Below are positions 26,270 through 34,715 of a DNA stretch of 64,000 bases, piece by piece. The notes beneath the pieces were generated by a model. It saw only the letters and a program-made list of their open reading frames with translations, ran no database searches and was not told the DNA's origin. This stretch comes from Azonexus sp. Its GTDB lineage: Bacteria > Pseudomonadota > Gammaproteobacteria > Burkholderiales > Rhodocyclaceae. The stretch spans positions 558,001-622,000 of the forward strand of contig JAGOBB010000001.1 in the NCBI GenBank assembly GCA_017983615.1, in the 5' to 3' direction. Both the position numbers and the translations under genes were made by a program. Each line of letters starts with the position of its first letter. Position 1 is the stretch's first letter.

Positions 26270-27094
26270 TCAACCCAGGCGGCGGCAGATTTCCGTGGTC
26301 AGCGGCGCCATGTTCATGCAATAAAAGTGCAGGCCGGGTGCGCCGCCCTGGAGCAGGCGTTCGCACAATTCGGTGACGACATCGAGGCCGAAGGCACGGA
26401 TCGAATCGGCATCGTCGCCGTAGCTCTCGAACTTCTTGCGCATCCAGCGTGGAATTTCGGCGCCGCAGGCGTCGGAGAAGCGGGCCAGCTTGGTGAAGCC
26501 TGCGATCGGCATGATGCCGGGGACGATGGGGATGTCCACGCCCTGGGCCCTGGCTTCATCGACGAAGTGGAAATAGGCGTCGGCATTGTAGAAATACTGG
26601 GTGATCGCCGAGTTGGCGCCGGCCTTGACCTTGCGGACGAAGGCCGCCATGTCGTCCTGCGGGCTGCGCGCCTGGGGGTGCCATTCCGGGTAGGCCGCGA
26701 CTTCGATGCTGAACCAGTCGCCGGTTTCGGCCCGGATGAAATCGACCAGTTCGTTGGCGTAACGAAACTCGCCGGTCTCGGCCATGCCGGAGGGCAGGTC
26801 GCCGCGCAGGGCGACGGTACGCCGGATGCCGGCCGCCTTGTACTCGCCGAGGATTTCGCGAATGCTGTCGCGGCTGGAGCCGATGCAGGACAGGTGTGGT
26901 GCCGCGTCAAAGCCTTCGGCGGCAATTTCCTTGACGACCGAGAAGGTACGCTCGCGGGTCGAGCCGCCGGCGCCATAGGTGACCGAGAAGAATTCCGGCT
27001 TCAGTTTTGCCAGTTCCTGACGGGTGGCCCTTAGTTTTTCGACGCCTTCGGGCGTCTTCGGCGGGAAGAATTCGATGGAGATTTCTGTGTTCAT
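26270..27094 (-). CDS. metF: 5,10-methylenetetrahydrofolate reductase
   Basis: MetF (274 aa) is an FAD enzyme that makes 5-methyltetrahydrofolate for methionine synthesis. ISIEFFPPKTPEG at the N-terminus, FFSVTYGAGGSTRERT with the folate/FAD-binding Gly-rich loop, RTVALRGDLPSG and AITQYFYNADAYFHFVDEA are family signatures. The open frame runs further upstream but the ATG at 27094 matches the family start. It overlaps the end of tlyA by 4 bp (ATGA). It is the last gene of the ahcY-holin-tlyA-metF transcript. Confidence 0.95.
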   Translation of the reverse strand: MNTEISIEFFPPKTPEGVEKLRATRQELAKLKPEFFSVTYGAGGSTRERTFSVVKEIAAEGFDAAPHLSCIGSSRDSIREILGEYKAAGIRRTVALRGDLPSGMAETGEFRYANELVDFIRAETGDWFSIEVAAYPEWHPQARSPQDDMAAFVRKVKAGANSAITQYFYNADAYFHFVDEARAQGVDIPIVPGIMPIAGFTKLARFSDACGAEIPRWMRKKFESYGDDADSIRAFGLDVVTELCERLLQGGAPGLHFYCMNMAPLTTEICRRLG

Positions 27095-27912
27095 TTGTTT
27101 AACCAGATGAAAAATTCGCGGTTGCCGTCGCCGCCGGTAATCGGGCTGTCCAGCCACAATGCTACGGTCAGCCCGATTTTTTGGCCAAAATCGCAAAGCT
27201 TCTTTTCCACTTCGCGGTACAGGGCAGGGTCGCGAACGATGCCACCTTTGCCGATATTTTCAGGGCCAACTTCGAACTGCGGCTTGACGAGCAGCAGCAT
27301 GTCGCCATGCGCGGCCAGCAGCGGCGGCAGTTGCGGCAGGATCAGCGTCAACGAGATGAAGGAGACGTCGCCGACGATCAGGTCGAAGCCGCCTTCAGGA
27401 AAAGCCGTGCCAAGATCGGCAGCAGTCAGTGTCCGGCAGTTGATACCCTCGATGGCAGTAACCGCCGGATCGTGGCGCAACTGAGTGTGTAGCTGACCAT
27501 GACCGACGTCGACGCCGACGACATGGCGGGCGCCGTTCTGCAACAGGCAGTCGGTGAATCCCCCGGTCGACTGGCCGATATCCAGACAGACCTTGCCGGC
27601 CACCTTCAACCCGGTCCGGGCAAGTGCTCCCGCCAGCTTCAGGCCGCCGCGCGAGACGAAATGGGCATCGGGATCTGCTGCCACGGTCAGCGGCGTGTCG
27701 TCAGGCAAATCCATTGCCGGCTTGTTGATCGTGCCGCCGGCCCAACTGACCCGGCCTTCCTTGATCAACCATTGGGCTGCCGTACGCGAGGGGGCTAGCT
27801 TTTGGGCGACGAGCAGGGCATCCGCCCGCGTCACGCCAGCCGGTCGCTCGTACGACGGTTCGCGTGGCGGACGCGGCTTTTTCTGCCGCGCGTGGAAGGA
27901 GTTCATGCTCAT
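27091..27912 (-). CDS. tlyA: TlyA family rRNA 2'-O-methyltransferase / putative hemolysin
   Basis: The 273-residue product has an N-terminal S4 RNA-binding domain (RADALLVAQKLAPSRTAAQW). A FtsJ/RrmJ-like methyltransferase domain follows, with SAM loop VCLDIGQSTGGFTDCLLQNGA and LLLVKPQFE. TlyA enzymes 2'-O-methylate ribosomal RNA cytidines; the hemolysin name is historical. The position in a SAM-cycle operon (ahcY, metF) fits a SAM-dependent enzyme. Two in-frame ATGs (27912 and 27906) are possible starts. Confidence 0.88.
   Translation of the reverse strand: MSMNSFHARQKKPRPPREPSYERPAGVTRADALLVAQKLAPSRTAAQWLIKEGRVSWAGGTINKPAMDLPDDTPLTVAADPDAHFVSRGGLKLAGALARTGLKVAGKVCLDIGQSTGGFTDCLLQNGARHVVGVDVGHGQLHTQLRHDPAVTAIEGINCRTLTAADLGTAFPEGGFDLIVGDVSFISLTLILPQLPPLLAAHGDMLLLVKPQFEVGPENIGKGGIVRDPALYREVEKKLCDFGQKIGLTVALWLDSPITGGDGNREFFIWLNK
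27158..27193 (+). repeat. Dispersed TGCTACGGTC element, copy 7 (in tlyA)
   Basis: AATGCTACGGTCAGCCCGA is followed by a T6 tract, GGCC and an A4 tract. Core exact. Confidence 0.8.
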
Positions 27913-27917
27913 CGTTG

Positions 27918-28262
27918 CTATTTGCGCAGGAGAATCGCGCTGAGCAGCCAGGAAATCAGGCTGTAGGCCAGCGAGCCGAGCAGGGCCGGCCAGAATCCAC
28001 CGACATTGAAGCCGTCCACCAGATAGCCTGCCAACTGGAACAGCAGGGCGTTGATGACGAAGATGAACAGCCCCAGCGTGAGCAGCGTTGCCGGTAGCGT
28101 CAGCAGAATCAGCAACGGCCGCAGCAGCGTGTTGACCAGGCCGAGGACGACGGCGACAAGCAGTGCCGTGCCGAACCCGGCCACCTGGATCGACGGAATG
28201 ACGTAAGGTAGCGCCAGCAGGGCCAGCGCATTGACGATCCAGGCAGCGATCAGGTTCAGCAT
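27918..28262 (-). CDS. Phage holin family 4 / YvlD-like membrane protein
   Basis: A 114-residue, very hydrophobic protein with four membrane segments. The family pattern is LVNTLLRPLLILLTLPATLLTLGLFIFVINALLF. Despite the name these are chromosomal proteins of unknown function, often found beside ahcY-metF in betaproteobacteria. It lies 12 bp after ahcY and 5 bp before tlyA, within one operon. Confidence 0.85.
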   Translation of the reverse strand: MLNLIAAWIVNALALLALPYVIPSIQVAGFGTALLVAVVLGLVNTLLRPLLILLTLPATLLTLGLFIFVINALLFQLAGYLVDGFNVGGFWPALLGSLAYSLISWLLSAILLRK

Positions 28263-28274
28263 CGTGATCAGCGC

Positions 28275-29687
28275 TTAGTAGCGATAGTGATCGGCCTTGT
28301 ACGGGCCTTCCTTCGGCACGCTGATGTACGCAGCCTGTTCGTCGGTCAGCTCCGAAAGTTGCGCGTTCAGCGTCTTCAACTGCAGGCGGGCGACTTTTTC
28401 GTCGAGGTGCTTGGGCAGCGTGTAGACGCCGACCGGGTACTTGTTGGAACCCTTGACGGCCTCGGTCCACAGTTCGATCTGGGCGATGGTCTGGTTGGCG
28501 AACGACGAGGACATCACGTAGGACGGATGGCCAGTGCCGCAACCGAGGTTAACGAGGCGACCCTTGGCGAGCAGGATGATGCGCTTGCCGTCCGGGAAGA
28601 TGACGTGGTCGACTTGCGGCTTGATCTCTTCCCACTGGTACTTCTCGATCGAAGCGACGTCGATTTCGTTGTCGAAGTGACCGATGTTGCAGACGATGGC
28701 GTTGTTCTTCATCGCGACCATGTGGTCATGGGTGATGACGTGGAAATTGCCGGTCGTCGTGACGAAGATGTCGGCCTTGTCGGCAGCGTATTCCATGGTG
28801 ACGACGCGATAGCCTTCCATGGCAGCCTGCAGGGCGCAGATCGGGTCGATTTCGGTAACCCAGACCTGGGCCGACAGGGCGCGCATGGCCTGGGCGGAGC
28901 CCTTGCCAACATCGCCGTAACCCGCGATCACGGCGATCTTGCCGGCGATCATCACGTCGGTGGCGCGCTTGATGCCATCGACCAGAGATTCGCGGCAGCC
29001 GTACAGGTTGTCGAACTTGGACTTGGTCACCGAATCATTGACGTTGATGCCCGGGAACTTGAGTTCGCCACGCTGATGCATCTGGTACAGGCGATGGACG
29101 CCGGTGGTGGTTTCTTCGGTGACGCCCTTGATCTGGGCCAGGCGCACGGAGTACCAGGTCGGATCGACGGCCAGCTTGGCCTTGATGGCGGCGAAGAGGA
29201 TGGTTTCTTCTTCGGAACCCGGTTTGGCCAACAGGGAAATATCCTTCTCGGCACGTGCGCCGAGGTGCAGCAGCAGCGTGGCATCGCCGCCGTCGTCGAG
29301 GATCATGTTCGAATAGCCGCCGTCGGCCCATTCAAAGATGCGGTGGGTGTAGTCCCAGTAATCGACTAGGGTTTCGCCCTTGACGGCGAAGACCGGAATG
29401 TTCTGCGCGGCGATCGCAGCAGCAGCGTGGTCCTGGGTCGAGAAGATGTTGCACGAGGCCCAGCGGACTTCAGCGCCGAGCGCGGTCAGCGTCTCGATCA
29501 GAACGGCGGTCTGGATAGTCATGTGCAGCGAACCGGTGATACGGGCGCCCTTGAGCGGCTGGGTCTTCGCGAATTCTTCGCGAATGGCCATCAGGCCCGG
29601 CATTTCGGTTTCGGCAATGAGGATTTCCTTGCGACCCCAGTCGGCAAGGTTGATGTCGGCGATGACGCAGTCTTTGAATTCAGCCAC
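28275..29687 (-). CDS. ahcY: Adenosylhomocysteinase
   Basis: AhcY (470 aa, full length) hydrolyses S-adenosylhomocysteine to homocysteine and adenosine and so removes the product inhibitor of methyltransferases. Visible features are [32 protein letters not shown], the NAD-binding loop [15 protein letters not shown], the HDNEID segment and the C-terminal [12 protein letters not shown]. The start is a GTG with AGGAG upstream. An SAH riboswitch (29757-29815) and its own promoter precede it. Confidence 0.97.
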   Translation of the reverse strand: MAEFKDCVIADINLADWGRKEILIAETEMPGLMAIREEFAKTQPLKGARITGSLHMTIQTAVLIETLTALGAEVRWASCNIFSTQDHAAAAIAAQNIPVFAVKGETLVDYWDYTHRIFEWADGGYSNMILDDGGDATLLLHLGARAEKDISLLAKPGSEEETILFAAIKAKLAVDPTWYSVRLAQIKGVTEETTTGVHRLYQMHQRGELKFPGINVNDSVTKSKFDNLYGCRESLVDGIKRATDVMIAGKIAVIAGYGDVGKGSAQAMRALSAQVWVTEIDPICALQAAMEGYRVVTMEYAADKADIFVTTTGNFHVITHDHMVAMKNNAIVCNIGHFDNEIDVASIEKYQWEEIKPQVDHVIFPDGKRIILLAKGRLVNLGCGTGHPSYVMSSSFANQTIAQIELWTEAVKGSNKYPVGVYTLPKHLDEKVARLQLKTLNAQLSELTDEQAAYISVPKEGPYKADHYRY

Positions 29688-29756
29688 AGTAAGCTCCTGA
29701 TGAACTGTGGCCGGGAGGGATGCTCACCCGGCATCCCGTGCCCGGCACGGATTAAA

Positions 29757-29815
29757 TGGGTGAGCGCAGTTTAGAACCGAGCCTGGGGGGATGGACCCCT
29801 GCAGCGCCCCTCGGT
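29757..29815 (-). ncRNA. SAH riboswitch upstream of ahcY
   Basis: The minus strand reads ACCGAGGGGCGCTGCA, a GGGG/CCCC hairpin, CCAGGCTCGGT, a short linker and GCGCTCACCC. These are the conserved blocks of the S-adenosylhomocysteine riboswitch in the known order: the CCGAG/CTCGG stem and the GCGC/GCGC pseudoknot-type pairing. It begins a few nt after the predicted transcription start. Downstream, GGGTGAGC (29722-29729) is complementary to the terminal GCTCACCC. A GCCACAG/CTGTGGC stem (29683-29711) encloses the AGGAG and contains the GTG start, which suggests translational control. Confidence 0.93.
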
Positions 29816-29824
29816 AGGTTGCGG

Positions 29825-29852
29825 ATTATAAACCCTTTTCAGGCTTTGTCGC
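29825..29852 (-). promoter_or_regulatory. Promoter of ahcY
   Basis: On the minus strand GCGACA (29847-29852), a 16 bp spacer and a perfect TATAAT (29825-29830) place the start near 29818, just before the riboswitch stem. The promoter overlaps the last codons of the HD-GYP gene. Confidence 0.7.
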
Positions 29853-31044
29853 CGGCCCAGTAGCGGTCGACATCCTTGATGCCCCACTTGGCGGCTTCTT
29901 CGCGGCCGGCGATTTTCTCAGGGCTGCGGGCAATGTCGATGACTTCCGGCTTGATGTAGGCCTGTGATTTGGTCGAGAAAAACACCTTGACCTTGGGTTT
30001 TAGCAGCGACTGCTCGCCCTGTTCGATCACGACGCCGAGCTTGCCCGATTCCAGCCTGACCAGCGAGCCGATCGGGTAGATGCCCAGGCTCTTGACGAAG
30101 GCCTGGAAGACGGCAGGGTCGAAATGGCCTTTCCATTCTGCCATCCGTTTGATCGATTCGGCTGGATCCCAGCCCGCCTTGTAAGGGCGGTTGGAAGTGA
30201 CAGCATCGTAAACGTCGCAGACGGCGCCCATCTTGGCGAACAGGCTCATCGTCTCGCTGTTCAGGCGTTTCGGGTAGCCGCTGCCGTCGACTTTCTCGTG
30301 ATGGTGCAAGCAGACGTCACGGGTCATCTCGCTGATGCCTATGCCTGCGAGGAGCAATTTGTGGCCTTCCTCGGGATGGGTCTTGACCAGGGCAAATTCC
30401 TCATCGGTCAGCTTGCCGGGTTTGTTGAGGATTTCCATCGGAATCATTGCCTTGCCGAGATCATGTAGCAGGCCGGCCATACCGGCATCGCGCGTCTGCT
30501 GCTCGTCGAGACCAAGCTGGCGGGCCAACGCGATCATCAACGCGCAGACGGCCACCGAATGCATGAAGGTGTAATCGTCGGCTGTCTTCAGCCGGGCCAG
30601 GCTGATTAGCGCGCCCGGGTTACGCATCACCGAATTGGAAATTTCCTCGACCAGCGGTGCGGCGGCTTCGGCTTCGATCGCCTTGCCCATCCGGGCTTCC
30701 TGAAACATCGAGACGACTGCTTCCTTGCCCTTGGCACAAATTTTTGCGGCGCGTTTTACTTCGTCGTTGAACGAGGCTTTTTCCTGAACGACTGGTGCGG
30801 GCGTTGGGACATCCTCAGCGGTAACGATCGTAGCCGGGTCGGCCGCTTCTTCGGTGGCAACATCAAGGCCCTTGGAAATGTCGATCCAGACCTCCGAAAT
30901 CGGACTTTCCAGAATTTAGGTGAGGTCTTTCGGGTCGCTCAGGACGAATTTCGTCCTCCAGAACGGATGGTCCAGCCAGGCGCCACAGAACGCCTGGAGG
31001 TGCATGCCCAGGGAAAGTTGATGAACGGGGATTTTTTTCAGCAT
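29839..31044 (-). pseudogene. DUF3391/HD-GYP domain phosphodiesterase gene interrupted by an in-frame TAA
   Basis: Read from ATG 31044, codons 1-42 encode a DUF3391 start (MLKKIPVHQLSLGMHLQAFC, then WLDHPFW). Codon 43 is TAA (30916-30918), and the same frame continues with ILESPISEVWIDISKGLDVA and an intact HD-GYP domain. That domain has HSVAVCALMIALARQLGL, LLHDLGKAMIP, HHEKVDGSGYPKRL and ends at 29839. The next ATG after the stop is at 30708, giving 289 residues with the whole HD-GYP domain but no DUF3391. HD-GYP enzymes hydrolyse cyclic di-GMP. One base change in an AAA or CAA codon would explain the break. It may be a recent mutation or an assembly error. Confidence 0.8.
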
Positions 31045-31064
31045 CGAGCCCCGATTTTAGTAAC

Positions 31065-31087
31065 AAAAAAGGGGCCTGTGTGGCCCC
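31065..31087 (-). terminator. Terminator of metK
   Basis: On the minus strand GGGGCC pairs with GGCCCC around a 5-nt loop and is followed by a T6 run. It lies 25 bp after the metK stop and just before the HD-GYP start. Confidence 0.85.
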
Positions 31088-31111
31088 TTGTGTGCGGATT
31101 TGTTAAATTTA

Positions 31112-32275
31112 TTACAAACCAGCATCCGATTTCAGCAGATTCGCGCGATCGGTGGCTTCCCAGGAGAACTCCGGTTCGTCGCGGCCAAAATGGCCATAGG
31201 CTGCAGTTTTCTGGTAGATCGGGCGAAGCAGGTCGAGCATGTTGACGATGCCCTTCGGGCGCAGATCGAAGTGCTTGCGGACCAGTGCCGTCAGGGTTTC
31301 GTTGTTGACCTTGCCGGTGCCGTAGGTCTCGACCATGATCGAAGTGGGTTCGGCCACGCCAATAGCGTAGGAAACCTGGACCAGGCAGCGCGACGCCAGT
31401 CCTGCGGCAACGATGTTCTTGGCGACATAGCGGGTGGCATAGGCAGCGGAGCGGTCGACCTTGGAAGGATCCTTGCCCGAGAAAGCGCCGCCGCCATGCG
31501 GGGCTGCGCCGCCGTAGGTGTCGACGATGATCTTGCGGCCAGTCAGGCCGCAGTCGCCCTGTGGGCCGCCGACGACGAAGCGGCCGGTCGGGTTGACCAG
31601 ATACTTGATGTCGCCCTTGATCAGTTCCTTCGGCAGCACCGGCTTGATGATCTGCTCGATGGTGGCCTCACGCAGGTCTTCCAGGCTGATGTCCGGCGAA
31701 TGCTGGGTGGACAGCACGACGGTGTCGATGCAATAGGGTTTGCCGTCGACGTACTTGATGGTGACCTGCGACTTGGCATCAGGGCGCGCCCACGGCAGGC
31801 GGCCATCCTTGCGCAGCATGGCCTGGCGTTCGACCAGGCGGTGCGACAGATAGATCGGTAGCGGCATCAGCGACGGGGTTTCGTCGCAGGCGTAGCCGAA
31901 CATCAGTCCCTGGTCGCCGGCGCCCTGGCCGAGGTTGTCGTCGTAGGCGGCATTGACGCCCTGGGCGATGTCCGGGCTCTGTTTGTCGTAGGCGACGAGG
32001 ACGGCGCAGCCCTTATAGTCGATGCCGTAGTCGGTGTTGTCATAGCCGATGCGCTTGATCGTCTCGCGGGCGACCTGAATGTAGTCGACGTTGGCGTTGG
32101 TGGTGATTTCACCGGCCAGCACGACCAGGCCAGTGTTGCACAGGGTTTCGGCGGCGACGCGGGAATGCTTGTCCTGGGCCAGGATGGCGTCGAGGATGGC
32201 ATCGGAAATCTGGTCGGCAACCTTGTCCGGATGGCCTTCGCCAACGGATTCGGAAGTGAAGAAATATTCGCTCAT
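31112..32275 (-). CDS. metK: S-adenosylmethionine synthetase
   Basis: MetK (387 aa) makes SAM from methionine and ATP. Signatures are [20 protein letters not shown] at the N-terminus, [16 protein letters not shown] (ATP-binding), and [19 protein letters not shown] (phosphate loop). With ahcY and metF nearby it forms a SAM-cycle cluster on one strand. The leader has competing secondary structures that include the GGAG ribosome-binding site (32278-32323). Confidence 0.98.
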   Translation of the reverse strand: MSEYFFTSESVGEGHPDKVADQISDAILDAILAQDKHSRVAAETLCNTGLVVLAGEITTNANVDYIQVARETIKRIGYDNTDYGIDYKGCAVLVAYDKQSPDIAQGVNAAYDDNLGQGAGDQGLMFGYACDETPSLMPLPIYLSHRLVERQAMLRKDGRLPWARPDAKSQVTIKYVDGKPYCIDTVVLSTQHSPDISLEDLREATIEQIIKPVLPKELIKGDIKYLVNPTGRFVVGGPQGDCGLTGRKIIVDTYGGAAPHGGGAFSGKDPSKVDRSAAYATRYVAKNIVAAGLASRCLVQVSYAIGVAEPTSIMVETYGTGKVNNETLTALVRKHFDLRPKGIVNMLDLLRPIYQKTAAYGHFGRDEPEFSWEATDRANLLKSDAGL

Positions 32276-32277
32276 GT

Positions 32278-32323
32278 GAAGCTCCAGTGGTCCTTTTGTC
32301 CGGCGCTACCAGCTTCGGACCAC
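32278..32323 (-). promoter_or_regulatory. Structured metK leader with competing stems at the ribosome-binding site
   Basis: On the minus strand GTGGTCC (32317-32323) pairs with GGACCAC (32287-32293). Inside that loop GAAGCT (32311-32316) is complementary to AGCTTC (32278-32283), which overlaps the GGAG ribosome-binding site. The two pairings either exclude each other or form a tight pseudoknot. I could not match it to a SAM riboswitch consensus that I know. Confidence 0.4.
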
Positions 32324-32365
32324 GAGCGGTGACGCTTTAGCAGTATTTATTAGTCGCCCCGCAAG

Positions 32366-32394
32366 TTGTCTGTTTAACTCGGCGAACGGATAAT
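32366..32394 (+). promoter_or_regulatory. Promoter of the lipid A acyltransferase genes
   Basis: TTGTCT (32366-32371), a 17 bp spacer and GATAAT (32389-32394) lie in the metK divergent region, 40 bp before the start at 32434. Confidence 0.55.
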
Positions 32395-32433
32395 ATTAAA
32401 CTTTTCTCACGGGGATTCAACCCCCGGGGTTTC

Positions 32434-33276
32434 ATGGTCTTTCTCTTCCGGATACTTTCCCGTCTCCCGCTGTCGCTGGTGCACCTGCTCGGGGGAGGGC
32501 TGGGTCGGCTGGTCTATTGGCTTTCCCCGACCTACCGACGTTTTCTCCAGGAGAACATGGCCTTGGCCGGCATGGCACCCGGGCTGAGGGGGGCTGCGGC
32601 GGCCGAGGCGGGCAAGCAGATGCTGGAATTGTCGCGCATCTGGCTCCGTTCGCTGGAGGACACCAACGCACAAGTGGTGGAAGTTGTGGGGTGGGAGTAC
32701 GTCGAACAAGCCCGTCTGGTGGGCAAGGGTATCGTGTTCCTCACTCCGCATCTGGGGTGCTTCGAGATTACTGCACAGTATTACTCGGCCTTTGGCGACA
32801 TTACGGTGCTTTACCGGCCACCAAAGCAGGCTGCGGTTCAGGAAATGATCCTGGCGGGACGCAAGCGAACCAACCTTCATCTGGCACCGGCAGATGTCTC
32901 CGGAGTGCGTTCTTTGATCAAGGCGCTGAAGAGAGGACAGGCTGTCGGCATGTTGCCGGATCAGGCGCCCAAGGAGGGTGAGGGTGTCTGGCTGAAATTC
33001 TTCGGGCGCTACGCTTACACGATGACGCTGGCGGCCCGTCTGACTGAAACGGGGGCCACGACGCTGATGGCCTGGGGGGAGCGCTTGCCGGGCGGGCAGG
33101 GATATCGCCTGCATTTTCAGCCGCCCCGGCAATCTCTCATGGGGGCGACGGTCGAGCGAGCACAGCAGATCAATTTTGAGATTGAGGCGCTGATCCGCGA
33201 ATGCCCTGCACAGTACCTGTGGGGCTATAACCGATACAAACGACCGGGCGGTGCCGAGCCGCCACCGGTGGAGTAG
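32434..33276 (+). CDS. Lipid A late acyltransferase, LpxL/HtrB family (first copy)
   Basis: A 280-residue inner-membrane-associated acyltransferase with an N-terminal hydrophobic helix (RILSRLPLSLVHLLGGGLG) and the catalytic H-x4-E in TPHLGCFEI, followed by VLYRPPKQ and LPDQAPKEGEGVW. It adds a secondary acyl chain to Kdo2-lipid IVA. No strong ribosome-binding site precedes the ATG. A paralogue follows 3 bp after its stop, so the pair probably covers the two secondary acylation steps. Confidence 0.9.
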   Translation: MVFLFRILSRLPLSLVHLLGGGLGRLVYWLSPTYRRFLQENMALAGMAPGLRGAAAAEAGKQMLELSRIWLRSLEDTNAQVVEVVGWEYVEQARLVGKGIVFLTPHLGCFEITAQYYSAFGDITVLYRPPKQAAVQEMILAGRKRTNLHLAPADVSGVRSLIKALKRGQAVGMLPDQAPKEGEGVWLKFFGRYAYTMTLAARLTETGATTLMAWGERLPGGQGYRLHFQPPRQSLMGATVERAQQINFEIEALIRECPAQYLWGYNRYKRPGGAEPPPVE

Positions 33277-33279
33277 ATT

Positions 33280-34155
33280 TTGACGGTATTCCTGTCTTAC
33301 ATTCTTGTTGGCTTTCTCTGGCTTGTGCACTGGTTCCCCTTGCCAGTTTTGCGGGCTCTGGGTGGTGGCCTTGGGCGGTTGTTTTATCTCTTTGCACGCG
33401 AGCGCCGCAATGTTGTGCTGACCAATCTACGCTTGTGCTTCCCCGACCGGGACGAAGCTGAGCGGGAGGCAATGGCGCGCGAACATTTCATCGTTTTTGC
33501 CAAGGCTTTCCTTGATCGCACCCTGGGCTGGTGGGCTTCGAAGGAGCGCTTGCAGCGGCTGATACGCATCCAGGGGGTGGAAAATTTGAGCGATCCGGAG
33601 GGGCGTCCAATTATCCTGCTGTCGCCGCATTTCGTTGGACTGGATGCAGGCGCAACGCGGATCTCGATGTATGTGCCTGGATGTACCGTCTATTCCCGGC
33701 AGAAGAATCGGGTTCTCGACAAGTTGCTCTACGATGGGCGTGGACGCTTTACGGATACCGTTATGCTTTCGCGTAAGGATGGCATGCGAAAGATCGTCAA
33801 GGCGATGAAAGACGGTTACCGTTTCTATTATCTGCCCGACATGGATTTTGGCCCGAAGGAATCCATCTTCGTTCCTTTCTTTGGTGTTCCTGCGGCAACC
33901 ATTCCGGCTTTGTCCAGGCTGGTTCGTCTCACCGGGGCGAAGGTCGTGGCCTGTATCACCCGCCAGGTGCCAGATGGTTATGAAGTCGAAGTGATGCCGG
34001 CGTGGGATAATTTTCCTGGTGAAAGCGTTGAGGCCGACACCGAATTCATGAACCGTTTCATCGAGAGCCAGGTACTGCGCATGCCGGAGCAGTATTACTG
34101 GGTGCACAAGCGCTTCAAGACCCGGCCGCCCGGAGAACCAAGGTTTTACAAATGA
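33280..34155 (+). CDS. Lipid A late acyltransferase, LpxL/HtrB family (second copy)
   Basis: A 291-residue paralogue of the previous gene product. The N-terminal helix is followed by the catalytic H-x4-D in SPHFVGLDAGA, then VYSRQKNRVLD and YYLPDMDFGPKESIFVPFFG. The start is a TTG at 33280, chosen because it gives the expected hydrophobic N-terminus. It overlaps the GNAT gene by 4 bp (ATGA). Which acyl position it serves cannot be told from sequence alone. Confidence 0.88.
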   Translation: MTVFLSYILVGFLWLVHWFPLPVLRALGGGLGRLFYLFARERRNVVLTNLRLCFPDRDEAEREAMAREHFIVFAKAFLDRTLGWWASKERLQRLIRIQGVENLSDPEGRPIILLSPHFVGLDAGATRISMYVPGCTVYSRQKNRVLDKLLYDGRGRFTDTVMLSRKDGMRKIVKAMKDGYRFYYLPDMDFGPKESIFVPFFGVPAATIPALSRLVRLTGAKVVACITRQVPDGYEVEVMPAWDNFPGESVEADTEFMNRFIESQVLRMPEQYYWVHKRFKTRPPGEPRFYK

Positions 34156-34655
34156 ACAGTCTCAATATCGAAATTCGCCCCGTTACCCCGCCCGACGTCC
34201 CCGCGATTTCGGCGCTGGCCCGCGAAATCTGGCAGGCGACCTATCCTGGCATCATCACCCAGGAGCAGATCGACTTCATGCTTGAACAGCGCTACGGTCA
34301 CGAGCGCCTTTATGACGACCTGGAAGACCTGCACAAGTGGCTCGACCAGGCCTTCTTCGAGGGGCGCCGCATCGGCTTTGCCTTCAGTGAGGTCTACAAG
34401 GGCGAGTTCAAGCTCGACAAGCTGTATATCCATCCGGACGTGCAGCGCCAGGGCGTCGGTGGCCAGTTGATTGCGCATGTTGCGGCCAGGGCCAAGCGCG
34501 AGGGTTATCCGTGTGTTGTTCTCCAGGTCAACAAGCGCAACGTGAATGCCATTAATTCGTACAAGAAATATGGCTTTGAGGTACGCGAACTGACCGTTGA
34601 TGATATCGGTCAAGGTTACGTGATGGATGATTACGTAATGGAGAAAAAACTTTAA
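34152..34655 (+). CDS. GNAT family N-acetyltransferase
   Basis: A 167-residue GNAT protein. The acetyl-CoA loop is IHPDVQRQGVGGQLIAHVAA (R/Q-x-x-G-x-G/A type) and the C-terminal NSYKKYGFEV is typical of the fold. The substrate is unknown. It overlaps the upstream acyltransferase gene by 4 bp, so it belongs to that operon; the dapF promoter lies immediately downstream. Confidence 0.88.
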   Translation: MNSLNIEIRPVTPPDVPAISALAREIWQATYPGIITQEQIDFMLEQRYGHERLYDDLEDLHKWLDQAFFEGRRIGFAFSEVYKGEFKLDKLYIHPDVQRQGVGGQLIAHVAARAKREGYPCVVLQVNKRNVNAINSYKKYGFEVRELTVDDIGQGYVMDDYVMEKKL

Positions 34656-34659
34656 GAAT

Positions 34660-34688
34660 TTGAGACAACTTCCTGTCTCTGCTATTCT
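34660..34688 (+). promoter_or_regulatory. Promoter of the dapF-DUF484-xerC operon
   Basis: TTGAGA (34660-34665), a 17 bp spacer and TATTCT (34683-34688) start 5 bp after the GNAT stop codon and give a leader of about 20 nt before the GTG of dapF. Confidence 0.65.
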
Positions 34689-34715
34689 TTTTGCAATTAT
34701 TTTGCGGAGCGGCTT

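Noticed and set aside
27918-28262. Holin-family gene as a sign of prophage
   Set aside because: The family name is misleading. The protein is chromosomal, lies in a SAM-cycle operon, and no phage gene is nearby.
32278-32323. metK leader as a SAM-II or SAM/SAH riboswitch
   Set aside because: The conserved bases of those classes as I know them are absent, so I list it only as a candidate structure.
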